From: Dehalococcoidia bacterium
GTDB taxonomy: Bacteria; Chloroflexota; Dehalococcoidia; GIF9; UBA5629
DNA length: 5,722 nt
Direction: 5' to 3'
NCBI GenBank assembly: GCA_028715025.1
Contig: JAQTLG010000124.1
Location: 1-5,722 of the forward strand
Shown: positions 1 through 5,583 of the stretch, piece by piece
Layout: each line of letters starts with the position of its first letter
Position numbering within the stretch: position 1 is the first letter of the stretch
Made by a program: the position numbers and the translations under genes
Notes under the pieces: model-generated
What the model was told of the DNA's origin: nothing
The model's input: the letters and a program-made list of their open reading frames with translations, nothing else
The model's database searches: none

Positions 1-295
1 CTGGGGTGGACTGATCGGCATTACGCTGTATTTTCTCCCTTTCATGGGCCGTACGGGAATGCACGGGAATATTTATTACAGTGCGGGGTACAACGGCTGC
101 GGCCTCGCACCGGCCCAGCTTGCAGGCAAGATAATAGCGGCCATGATGGCGGGGGAAAAGTCCGGTCTGACGGACAGTGTCCTGATCGCGCGGAAGGCTC
201 TTTATGTGCCTTCGGACCCGCTTATGTATCTCGGCATCAACGCCTACAAGACATTGTTCAAGTATTACGATTGGAGACTCGGTGGTCTGGGATGA
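1..295 (+). CDS. DAO-family FAD-dependent oxidoreductase, C-terminal part (5' end outside window)
   Basis: The reading frame is already open at the left edge (first full codon at base 2) and gives 97 residues to a TGA stop. These residues match the end of the D-amino-acid-oxidase-like (DAO/DadA) FAD oxidoreductases, which oxidise C-N bonds of amino acids or amines. Seen here: an opening WGG, then the P-x-x-G-R segment (PFMGR) and the flavin-contacting N-I-Y-Y-x-x-G-Y-N-G-C-G-L-A run, followed by the A-G-K-x-I helix. The tail, with PLMYLG and a KYYDW segment, resembles the C-terminal tail of gamma-glutamylputrescine-oxidase-like members, where the GY-G-HG position often has His; here it is Cys (bases 98-100). 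The catalytic N-terminal Rossmann half lies outside the window, so the substrate is unknown. An internal ATG at base 44 is not the start, because the domain continues upstream of it. The stop overlaps the start of the following transporter, implying translational coupling. Confidence 0.85.
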   Translation, partial: WGGLIGITLYFLPFMGRTGMHGNIYYSAGYNGCGLAPAQLAGKIIAAMMAGEKSGLTDSVLIARKALYVPSDPLMYLGINAYKTLFKYYDWRLGGLG

Positions 296-1593
296 AACTT
301 AACAGCGATACATTTAAAGTCGGCGGCAGGGCGGCGACCTATGTGCTAGTCATTTGCTCGCTGTTGCAATTAGTGAACTACATGGACCGGCAGGTGATGG
401 GTGTGGTGCTGGTTCCGGTGATGAAGGAGTTCGGGCTTTCCGATTCCGAGGGTGGGCTCCTCACCACGATACTGATGGTGGGTGTTATCATCTTCGTATT
501 TCCTATCGCACATCTGGTCGACCGGTGGAGCAGGAAGAAAATGATCGCGCTACTCGCAATATCATGGAGTATCTTCACCTTTCTGACCGGCATTGTGCGC
601 GGCTTTCCCCTGCTGCTTTCGATGCGCTTCTTCGTGGGGATCGGAGAAGCGGGTTTTTCGCCCGCCAGTACGGCCCTGATCTCGGCATCGTACCCTGAAC
701 AGTCGCGGGCGCAGAAGCTCAGCATCTACGCCATGTTCATCACCGTGGGGTCCATCGTAGGCGTCGTGCTGGGCGGATTCCTGTCGGCCGGATTTGGCTG
801 GAGGATACCATTTTTGTACTTCGCAATACCCGGCGTCATCTTGGGCATACTTGCATTGTTTATGCAGGACTATAAGACGCGGGTCGATTCGAAGGGGGCC
901 ACCCAAACTATTGGCTTCTGGGAAGGAGTGAGGCGCCTGGCCTCGGTCCCGTCGCTGCGCTGGCTCTGGTTGGGGAACGGCCTCTATACTGGCTTCATAT
1001 ACGCGGTAGTTGTCTGGATGCCCGCTCTTCTCATGAGGACATATGGATTTGCTGAAGACAAAGCTGGCCTTGTCCTGGGCATCATTGCTGTGATCGGGCT
1101 GGTGGGTGTGCCGCTCGGTGGAGTTTTGGCTGACCGCATGCAAAAGAGAACGTTGAAGGGCAGAATATCTTTTTCAAGCGCCTCGATTCTGGCGGCGGCT
1201 GTAATCCTTTTGCTTGCCTTGGTGAGCATGAGTAATGCCGACGGCCAGTCGATATCGGTGCTGACGTGGATATTACTGTCGCTGTACGGTTTCACCAACA
1301 CGATGGCCATGGCGCCGCTGATTGCGACCACACAGGATGTCGTCACACCGGAGTTGAAGAGCAGGTCATATGGACTGATGATGCTCGCCCAGAACGTTCT
1401 GGGCGGCGCATGGAGTACTCTGGCTGTTGGGGCTATGTCGGACGCGTTCGGAGGTGGCGCCCAGGGGCTTGGCCTGGCCCTTGCGATTACGGCAATTGTA
1501 GCATTGGTGTCGCTGGTATTCTGGTGGATTGCGTCCAGGCATTGTCCGGCCGATATCCGCGCCGCCAATAATGCTACGGCGGCTGTGCATTAA
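292..1593 (+). CDS. MFS transporter, spinster-like type (paralogue 1)
   Basis: A 433-residue integral membrane protein with the hydrophobic pattern of a 12-helix major facilitator, expected to move a small organic solute across the inner membrane using an ion gradient or as a uniporter. Helix 1 carries N29-Y-M-D32-R33. The loop between helices 2 and 3 has the motif-A equivalent L75-V-D77-R-W-S-R81, with Ala73 where Gly is usual. Helix 4 has R112 and the G116-I-G-E-A120 signature. A second-half T347-Q-D-V-V351 is shared with the downstream paralogue. NYxDRQ with GIGEA is typical of the spinster-like MFS group, whose bacterial substrates are mostly unknown. ATG 292 is chosen because it forms an ATGA overlap with the previous stop and aligns residue for residue with the paralogue at D32-R33 and D77-R78. 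A TTG at 271 would add seven residues inside the upstream gene and is less likely. The ribosome site is weak (GGTGG at 281-285), fitting coupled translation. Confidence 0.92.
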   Translation: MKLNSDTFKVGGRAATYVLVICSLLQLVNYMDRQVMGVVLVPVMKEFGLSDSEGGLLTTILMVGVIIFVFPIAHLVDRWSRKKMIALLAISWSIFTFLTGIVRGFPLLLSMRFFVGIGEAGFSPASTALISASYPEQSRAQKLSIYAMFITVGSIVGVVLGGFLSAGFGWRIPFLYFAIPGVILGILALFMQDYKTRVDSKGATQTIGFWEGVRRLASVPSLRWLWLGNGLYTGFIYAVVVWMPALLMRTYGFAEDKAGLVLGIIAVIGLVGVPLGGVLADRMQKRTLKGRISFSSASILAAAVILLLALVSMSNADGQSISVLTWILLSLYGFTNTMAMAPLIATTQDVVTPELKSRSYGLMMLAQNVLGGAWSTLAVGAMSDAFGGGAQGLGLALAITAIVALVSLVFWWIASRHCPADIRAANNATAAVH

Positions 1594-1595
1594 AA

Positions 1596-1601
1596 AGGGA
1601 G
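1596..1601 (+). promoter_or_regulatory. Ribosome binding site for the Isf-like flavoprotein
   Basis: AGGGAG lies five bases before ATG 1607 and directly after the stop of the transporter. It fixes the start at 1607. The open frame reaches further upstream, to about 1529, but that part overlaps the transporter and lacks a comparable site. Confidence 0.8.
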
Positions 1602-1606
1602 AAGCT

Positions 1607-2326
1607 ATGGAAAATTTTAAAATTCTGGGGTTGGTAGGAAGCCCTCGCAAAGAGGCCAATACATACCGGTTGGTGAAGACGGCATTAGAAGAGGCGGCAA
1701 CCGTGCCGGGTGCAGAGGTGGAAATCTATGAGATGGCCGGCAAGAAAATAAATCATTGCATCGGTTGTCATAAATGCGCGAAAACATTGCGCTGTGTCTT
1801 CAAGGATGACTTAATGGAATTCATGGATAAATACCTTGCAGCCGATGGAATCATCTGGGGGTCCCCTGTCTATCACATGGGGCTCCCGAGCTTGATGAAG
1901 GCGGCCATCGACCGGCTGCCGAACATGATGGAACCGTTCTACCTGAGAAAGGGAACGGACAAACCCAGGTACAGCAAGGTCTGCGGCGTAATTACAGTCG
2001 GCGCCCACCGGAACGGCGGACAGGAGTTGACCCTGAGCCAGATGATCAACAGCTGTCTGCTGATGAATAATATCGTGATTTCGGGAATGACCCTTGCCGG
2101 CGCCTACATCGGAGTGGCGGGCCACTCGGGGCAGATGCCGGATTTTCTGGCCAAGGACAATGTGCTACAGGACGACTGGGCCATTCTTGGCGCCAAAACC
2201 ACGGGCAAACGCGTTGCCGAGATGACAAAAATCGTTGCCGAAGGAAAGGCGGTACTCAAGGGCAATGGAGAACTCCCGCAGGAATATATATACAGGGAAG
2301 GGCCGGAGAAGTGGGCGCCTGAATAA
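1607..2326 (+). CDS. Isf-like iron-sulfur flavoprotein (NADPH-dependent FMN reductase / flavodoxin fold)
   Basis: A 239-residue soluble, probably cytoplasmic protein of the flavodoxin-like NADPH-dependent FMN reductase superfamily. The FMN-phosphate loop is G11-S-P-R with N18-T19 (residues 8-19). C51, C54, C57 and C63 form CX2CX2CX5C, followed by D67-D68. This is the compact spacing of the archaeal iron-sulfur flavoprotein Isf, where it holds a 4Fe-4S cluster. W-G-S-P-V-Y (about 84-89) and the K-A-A-I-D-R helix complete the flavin site, and an H-R-N-G-G-Q-E loop follows near residue 130. Isf-type proteins pass electrons between ferredoxin-like donors and flavin-dependent acceptors. Here a role as redox partner of the adjacent FAD enzymes is an inference. 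It is longer than classical Isf (about 190 residues), with extra C-terminal sequence ending in EKWAPE. It starts 13 bases after the transporter, so co-transcription is very likely. A plain quinone or nitro-type reductase is the alternative. Confidence 0.85.
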   Translation: MENFKILGLVGSPRKEANTYRLVKTALEEAATVPGAEVEIYEMAGKKINHCIGCHKCAKTLRCVFKDDLMEFMDKYLAADGIIWGSPVYHMGLPSLMKAAIDRLPNMMEPFYLRKGTDKPRYSKVCGVITVGAHRNGGQELTLSQMINSCLLMNNIVISGMTLAGAYIGVAGHSGQMPDFLAKDNVLQDDWAILGAKTTGKRVAEMTKIVAEGKAVLKGNGELPQEYIYREGPEKWAPE

Positions 2327-2390
2327 TGCGGAGACTGTTTTCACGAACGACGGCTTTTAGTTGATGCTGCCATATTCTGAGATTAACTGT

Positions 2391-2396
2391 AGGGAG
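2391..2396 (+). promoter_or_regulatory. Ribosome binding site deciding the start of the amine-oxidase-like gene
   Basis: AGGGAG stands two bases before ATG 2399 but eight bases before ATG 2405. The second spacing is the normal one, so 2405 is preferred over the longer two-residue-extended start. The protein then begins MKVLIIGAG, directly at the first Rossmann strand. Confidence 0.7.
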
Positions 2397-2404
2397 ATAT
2401 GCCA

Positions 2405-3706
2405 ATGAAAGTCCTTATTATCGGCGCAGGTATAAGCGGACTCGCCTCCGCATACTGGCTCAAGCAAGCTGGCTACGAAGTAGAAGTGCTTGAGTCCAGT
2501 GAAAAACCGGGCGGTCGCATGGTGACGCTGGAAAGGAAGGGCGATAAGCTCGACGTGGGAGCCCAATTCTATCACACCAACTTCAAACATTGCTTTGATC
2601 TTATGGATGAGATGAAGATAAGCGGTGATAGAACGGACGTAACGGGCAGCATGGTCTACCGCCTGCAGGACGGCTCGGTGCGTGAATATCCCAGGGGCAC
2701 AGTGTACATGGACCTGCTCGGTCTTGGCGGCAACCTCAAGCTCTACTGGAATGTGTTCAGGCATCTCGCACTAGGGCCCAGGATCGTGCCGTACCATATT
2801 AACGATCCCATTCCTGACAGCGACAAGGTCGCGGTGCTGGATCACTTCAACAAGGAGAGCGACCGGGCGCTACGTGACTTCCTTATCTTTCCGCTCGCAG
2901 TCGGTGCCACCATGGGGCCGCCCGAATATATGAGCCTCTACCATTTCATACGAGCACTCCACACCTTTGCCATCTCACATCATGTGTGCCTAGCCAGGGG
3001 TGTCGCATCCCTTACCGATGAATTGGCAAAGGCCGTCGGTGTTAAGTACGGTTCTCCGGTGAAACAACTGGTGATGGAGAAGGGAAAGGTTATCGGCGCT
3101 GAATTGGAGAATGGGCAGGTGAGGAAGGCGGACCACGTCATAGTTGCGCTTGATTCCGCATCGGCCGCAAAGATAATGCCGTACGAGTTGGCCGAGGAGC
3201 GCCGTTTTTTCGAAGGGGTGATATATTCTCCGTCGCCCATGCCGGTCTTCTTCCTCGACAGGCCGCTCCCGGGGAACATATGGAACTACTGGAGCGATCC
3301 GCGGATGAAGAGGACTTTCCTCTTCGCCATCGACGAGCGCGCCAAGGTCCCGCAGATGTGCCCCAGCGGTAAGAGCGTGCTCACTTTCTGGGCGGTGCTC
3401 CCGAAGACGCTGGAACTGTGGAAACAGTCCGACAGCGACCTCGCCAGGCAGGCGAAAGAGGACGCCGATCTAATGATCCCGGGTATAGCGAACTGGATAG
3501 AGGACATTAAAATCGTCCGACTCCCCTATGCTACCGAGCAGTATCCTGTCGGGGCCTACCAGCGGGTCATGGATTTCAAGCACCGTGCCGAAAAACTACA
3601 GGGCGTTTCCTTCGCCAGTACACTTCTCGGCGGGACCAATATGGAATCTGCCGCGGGAAGCGCCTTTGATGCGGTCGCGCGTGTGCGCAAAGTACTCGGT
3701 TCGTGA
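2405..3706 (+). CDS. FAD-dependent amine oxidase / protoporphyrinogen-oxidase-like protein
   Basis: A 433-residue flavoprotein of the NAD(P)-binding-like amine oxidase family (the wide group with HemY-type protoporphyrinogen oxidases, phytoene desaturases and monoamine oxidases). The N terminus is a complete FAD-binding Rossmann motif: G7-A-G9-I-S-G12, E30 at the end of strand 2 for the ribose, and G36-G-R38-M39. D50-V-G-A-Q-F-Y is the usual next flavin-contact segment. The C-terminal flavin segment, G400-V-S-F-A404-S-T-L-L-G409-G-T-N-M-E414, is recognisable, but it lacks the G-D that normally follows the A in this family (A-G-D). No signal peptide or clear membrane helix is seen. The family oxidises C-N or C-C bonds of lipophilic or amine substrates; the substrate here is unknown. 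It follows the Isf-like gene by 78 bases and precedes the second transporter by 62. An authentic heme-pathway protoporphyrinogen oxidase is unlikely because no heme genes are nearby. ATG 2399 is an alternative start. Confidence 0.87.
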   Translation: MKVLIIGAGISGLASAYWLKQAGYEVEVLESSEKPGGRMVTLERKGDKLDVGAQFYHTNFKHCFDLMDEMKISGDRTDVTGSMVYRLQDGSVREYPRGTVYMDLLGLGGNLKLYWNVFRHLALGPRIVPYHINDPIPDSDKVAVLDHFNKESDRALRDFLIFPLAVGATMGPPEYMSLYHFIRALHTFAISHHVCLARGVASLTDELAKAVGVKYGSPVKQLVMEKGKVIGAELENGQVRKADHVIVALDSASAAKIMPYELAEERRFFEGVIYSPSPMPVFFLDRPLPGNIWNYWSDPRMKRTFLFAIDERAKVPQMCPSGKSVLTFWAVLPKTLELWKQSDSDLARQAKEDADLMIPGIANWIEDIKIVRLPYATEQYPVGAYQRVMDFKHRAEKLQGVSFASTLLGGTNMESAAGSAFDAVARVRKVLGS

Positions 3707-3754
3707 AGGGATGGATCGCACCTGGTTTAAATATATCTCATAAAAATACTGAAA

Positions 3755-3760
3755 AAGGAG
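3755..3760 (+). promoter_or_regulatory. Ribosome binding site pointing to a TTG start
   Basis: AAGGAG, within an A-rich run, is eight bases before TTG 3769 and only two before TTG 3763. No ATG in this frame lies at a suitable distance. The upstream GTG at 3703 lies at the stop of the previous gene and has no site of this quality, so TTG 3769 is the likely start of the second transporter. Confidence 0.7.
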
Positions 3761-3768
3761 ATTTGAAA

Positions 3769-5061
3769 TTGTCAGAACAAAAGGCTGAGTATCCCGTAGG
3801 TAAAGGACGTGCTTACTATTTTTTCGCTTTATTCTTTCTTGTCTCAACCATTGACTATTTAGATCGTATGGTCGTTACTGCGCTTTTCCCTTTCATGAAG
3901 GCCGAGCTTGGAGTGTCTGATACGCAACTGGCCCTTTTGGTATCTGCAATATTCTGGTCAGTAATGGCATTTTCTGTCCCCATTGCCTTCCTGCTCGACC
4001 GGTGGAGCAGGACAAAAGGCGTCGGTATATTCACCATTGCCTGGAGCATATGCTGTGCTACCATCGGGTTCCTCAGAACATTCCCTGCCATATTTGCAAT
4101 GAGGTTAACAATGGGCATCGGGGAGTCTGCCTATAGCACAGGTTGCACTGCCCTGGTATCCGCCTACTTTCCGGAGAGGTTACGTGCCAGGATGAACGGC
4201 ATCCTGACTGCGTCCGTGCCCGTAGGTGCTGTACTTGGCACGTTAGGTGGCGGAATAATCGCGGAAATGCTGGGATGGCGGTACGCCTTCGGTATTGTGG
4301 CCATACCGGCCCTTATCATAGGTTTGCTGTTCTTTACACTCAAGGATTATAAGTCCGTTGACCTGACTAAAACGATTGCAGCCGGAGTGGAAGCCGGGCA
4401 AAAAGTAAAGATGAAGGTAGTCGATATTGCCAGGGAAATTTTCAGCAAGCCGTCGCTTGTCATGAACTTCATGGGATTCGTAGGCAACGTCTTTGTTACG
4501 ACTGCGCTGATGACATGGCTGCCGACTTACTTTTATAACCTGATGGATAAGCCTAACATGGAAACGGCTGCTATGCAGACAGCGGGGATATTCATTCTAG
4601 CAGTGGCCGGCGCCCCGATTGGCGGTATAGTGACCGACGCGATTCGGAAACGGGTAAAAAGGGCGCGTATGATAGTCCCTGCCGTGACCTCGGTAATTGC
4701 CGCCCTGTTGCTTCTAATAGCCTTCTTGCTGCCTCCTGGAACCTCCCAATATTTGGTACTGCTTGGCATGGGGTTCTTTGCGCCGTGGTTTTACGGTGGC
4801 GCGGCAACGGTAACACAGGACGTGGTACACGCCGGTCTGCGCTCGACTTCGTACGGGGTAGCCAACGTGGTACAAAACCTGCTGGGCGCTTCCCTGGGCC
4901 CGATATTCGTCGGGGTGATCTCCGACAGGATCAACCTGATTACCGCCTTACAGCTATTGCCCATGTTCATGCTCTTCGGCGGAGTCATGTTCTTTATAGG
5001 GTCGTTCTTCTATCTGCGGGATAAGGATGCCGTTGAGAGTACAACAGTGGAGTTTGCATAG
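3769..5061 (+). CDS. MFS transporter, spinster-like type (paralogue 2)
   Basis: A 430-residue membrane protein of the same MFS type as the transporter at 292-1593, with about 12 hydrophobic segments. D29-Y-L-D32-R33 in helix 1, L75-L-D77-R-W-S-R81 in the motif-A loop, a G-I-G-E-S signature in helix 4, G-W-R-Y before helix 6 and T349-Q-D-V-V353 in the second half all have counterparts in paralogue 1. With TTG 3769 as start, D32-R33 and D77-R78 fall at the same residue numbers in both proteins, which supports the start. Starting at GTG 3703 would add 22 polar residues not found in the paralogue. It most likely carries a solute related to that of paralogue 1, perhaps substrate in and product out, but direction and ligand cannot be told. 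The gene opens in a markedly AT-rich stretch compared with its neighbours. It ends at TAG 5059, inside a short palindrome. Confidence 0.9.
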   Translation: MSEQKAEYPVGKGRAYYFFALFFLVSTIDYLDRMVVTALFPFMKAELGVSDTQLALLVSAIFWSVMAFSVPIAFLLDRWSRTKGVGIFTIAWSICCATIGFLRTFPAIFAMRLTMGIGESAYSTGCTALVSAYFPERLRARMNGILTASVPVGAVLGTLGGGIIAEMLGWRYAFGIVAIPALIIGLLFFTLKDYKSVDLTKTIAAGVEAGQKVKMKVVDIAREIFSKPSLVMNFMGFVGNVFVTTALMTWLPTYFYNLMDKPNMETAAMQTAGIFILAVAGAPIGGIVTDAIRKRVKRARMIVPAVTSVIAALLLLIAFLLPPGTSQYLVLLGMGFFAPWFYGGAATVTQDVVHAGLRSTSYGVANVVQNLLGASLGPIFVGVISDRINLITALQLLPMFMLFGGVMFFIGSFFYLRDKDAVESTTVEFA

Positions 5062-5073
5062 ATATTAATATCT
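5060..5073. promoter_or_regulatory. 14-base AT-rich perfect palindrome, possible operator
   Basis: AGATATTAATATCT is a perfect inverted repeat with no spacer. It overlaps the last two bases of the transporter stop codon. It is immediately followed by TTGACG (5073-5078), which resembles a sigma-70 -35 box, but no good -10 box lies 16-18 bases further on. It could bind a dimeric regulator acting on the two downstream genes, or be chance in AT-rich sequence. Confidence 0.25.
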
Positions 5074-5098
5074 TGACGCATATGGCTTGCTGCAAATG

Positions 5099-5114
5099 TC
5101 TGGCCGCCGCCAGA
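5099..5114 (+). other. Small GC-rich hairpin in the intergenic region
   Basis: TCTGGC and GCCAGA pair as a six-base stem around a four-base CGCC loop. No T run follows (the next bases are GCAACTGGGAAAAATG), so this is not a standard intrinsic terminator. It may be an mRNA processing or stability element between the transporter and the small membrane protein, or have no role. Confidence 0.25.
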
Positions 5115-5146
5115 GCAACTGGGAAAAATGAATATAAATCCTGTAT

Positions 5147-5154
5147 AAGGAGGT
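5147..5154 (+). promoter_or_regulatory. Strong ribosome binding site for the small membrane protein
   Basis: AAGGAGGT is a near-perfect match to the anti-Shine-Dalgarno sequence and lies six bases before ATG 5161. It is the strongest site in the window and argues that the small open frame is a real, well-translated gene. Confidence 0.85.
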
Positions 5155-5160
5155 GCTGTA

Positions 5161-5538
5161 ATGATCACGATCGCCATACTTGAACTGCTGACTGCGGTCG
5201 GGCTAATACTGTTCTGGATACTGTTTTTTACCGTAGGCATGGCGCCGAAAAATCCACCGCCTGGCTATTTGGCCTACGAGCACTCCTTCCCGGTTCCGGA
5301 TGGGCTGCTGTCCATACTACTGCTGGTCGCCGGCATAATGCTCTTATTAAATAATCCATTGGGCGTCAACCTGTCGCTGATAGCGGCCGGCGCACTGCTA
5401 TTCCTGGGCGCATTAGATATCAGCTTCAATATCCAGAACGGCATCTATAAAATCTCCACTGGTGACCTGATATCAAACGCCTTTATCAACCTGTGGTGTG
5501 TCGGCTTTGGTATCGCTATTGCTGTGGTTGTAGGCTGA
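5161..5538 (+). CDS. Small membrane protein of unknown function, about four transmembrane helices
   Basis: A 125-residue, very hydrophobic protein that I cannot assign to a named family. By eye, membrane segments lie at about residues 4-27, 48-63, 68-86 and 104-124. A polar, proline-rich loop (A28 to D47) joins the first two and holds K30-N-P-P-P-G-Y-L-A-Y-E-H-S-F-P-V-P-D47. Its E-H-S-F-P-x-P-D part is the most likely functional or conserved element, since it is the only long soluble portion. The first helix contains Glu8, and Asp85 and Asn90 sit at the end of the third. No cleavable signal peptide, cysteine pair or nucleotide-binding motif is seen; a single Cys lies in the last helix. It has the best ribosome site of the window and sits between a transporter and a dehydrogenase gene, 45 bases before the latter. 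It could be an accessory subunit of a transporter or membrane enzyme; that is only a guess. Confidence 0.8.
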   Translation: MITIAILELLTAVGLILFWILFFTVGMAPKNPPPGYLAYEHSFPVPDGLLSILLLVAGIMLLLNNPLGVNLSLIAAGALLFLGALDISFNIQNGIYKISTGDLISNAFINLWCVGFGIAIAVVVG

Positions 5539-5583
5539 AAAACGCCGGACGTTGCAACACTTAAGCAGAAGTGAGCGTGTGCT

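Noticed and set aside
562..1143. Long open frame (193 codons) on the - strand inside the first transporter
   Set aside because: It lies antisense to a clear MFS gene, is rich in polar and low-complexity residues, shows no motif, and has no independent support. It is a shadow of the codon pattern.
984..1568. Open frame of 194 codons on the - strand in the second half of the first transporter
   Set aside because: It overlaps the conserved TQDVV-containing MFS region in antisense and shows no recognisable domain.
2326..2364. Twelve-codon frame starting in a TAATG overlap after the Isf-like gene
   Set aside because: Although the stop-start overlap looks like coupling, the frame is very short and no ribosome site beyond the gene end supports it. 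Probably chance.
2361..2389. TTGATG and TAACTG with 17-base spacing before the amine-oxidase-like gene, as a sigma-70 promoter
   Set aside because: Both boxes are poor matches, and the start point would fall on the ribosome binding site. Not enough to call a promoter.
3703..3768. Upstream GTG start for the second transporter
   Set aside because: It would overlap the previous stop and add 22 polar residues absent in the paralogue, and the good ribosome site lies downstream, before TTG 3769.
5099..5130. Intrinsic terminator after the second transporter
   Set aside because: The hairpin stem is only six bases and is followed by A-rich rather than T-rich sequence.
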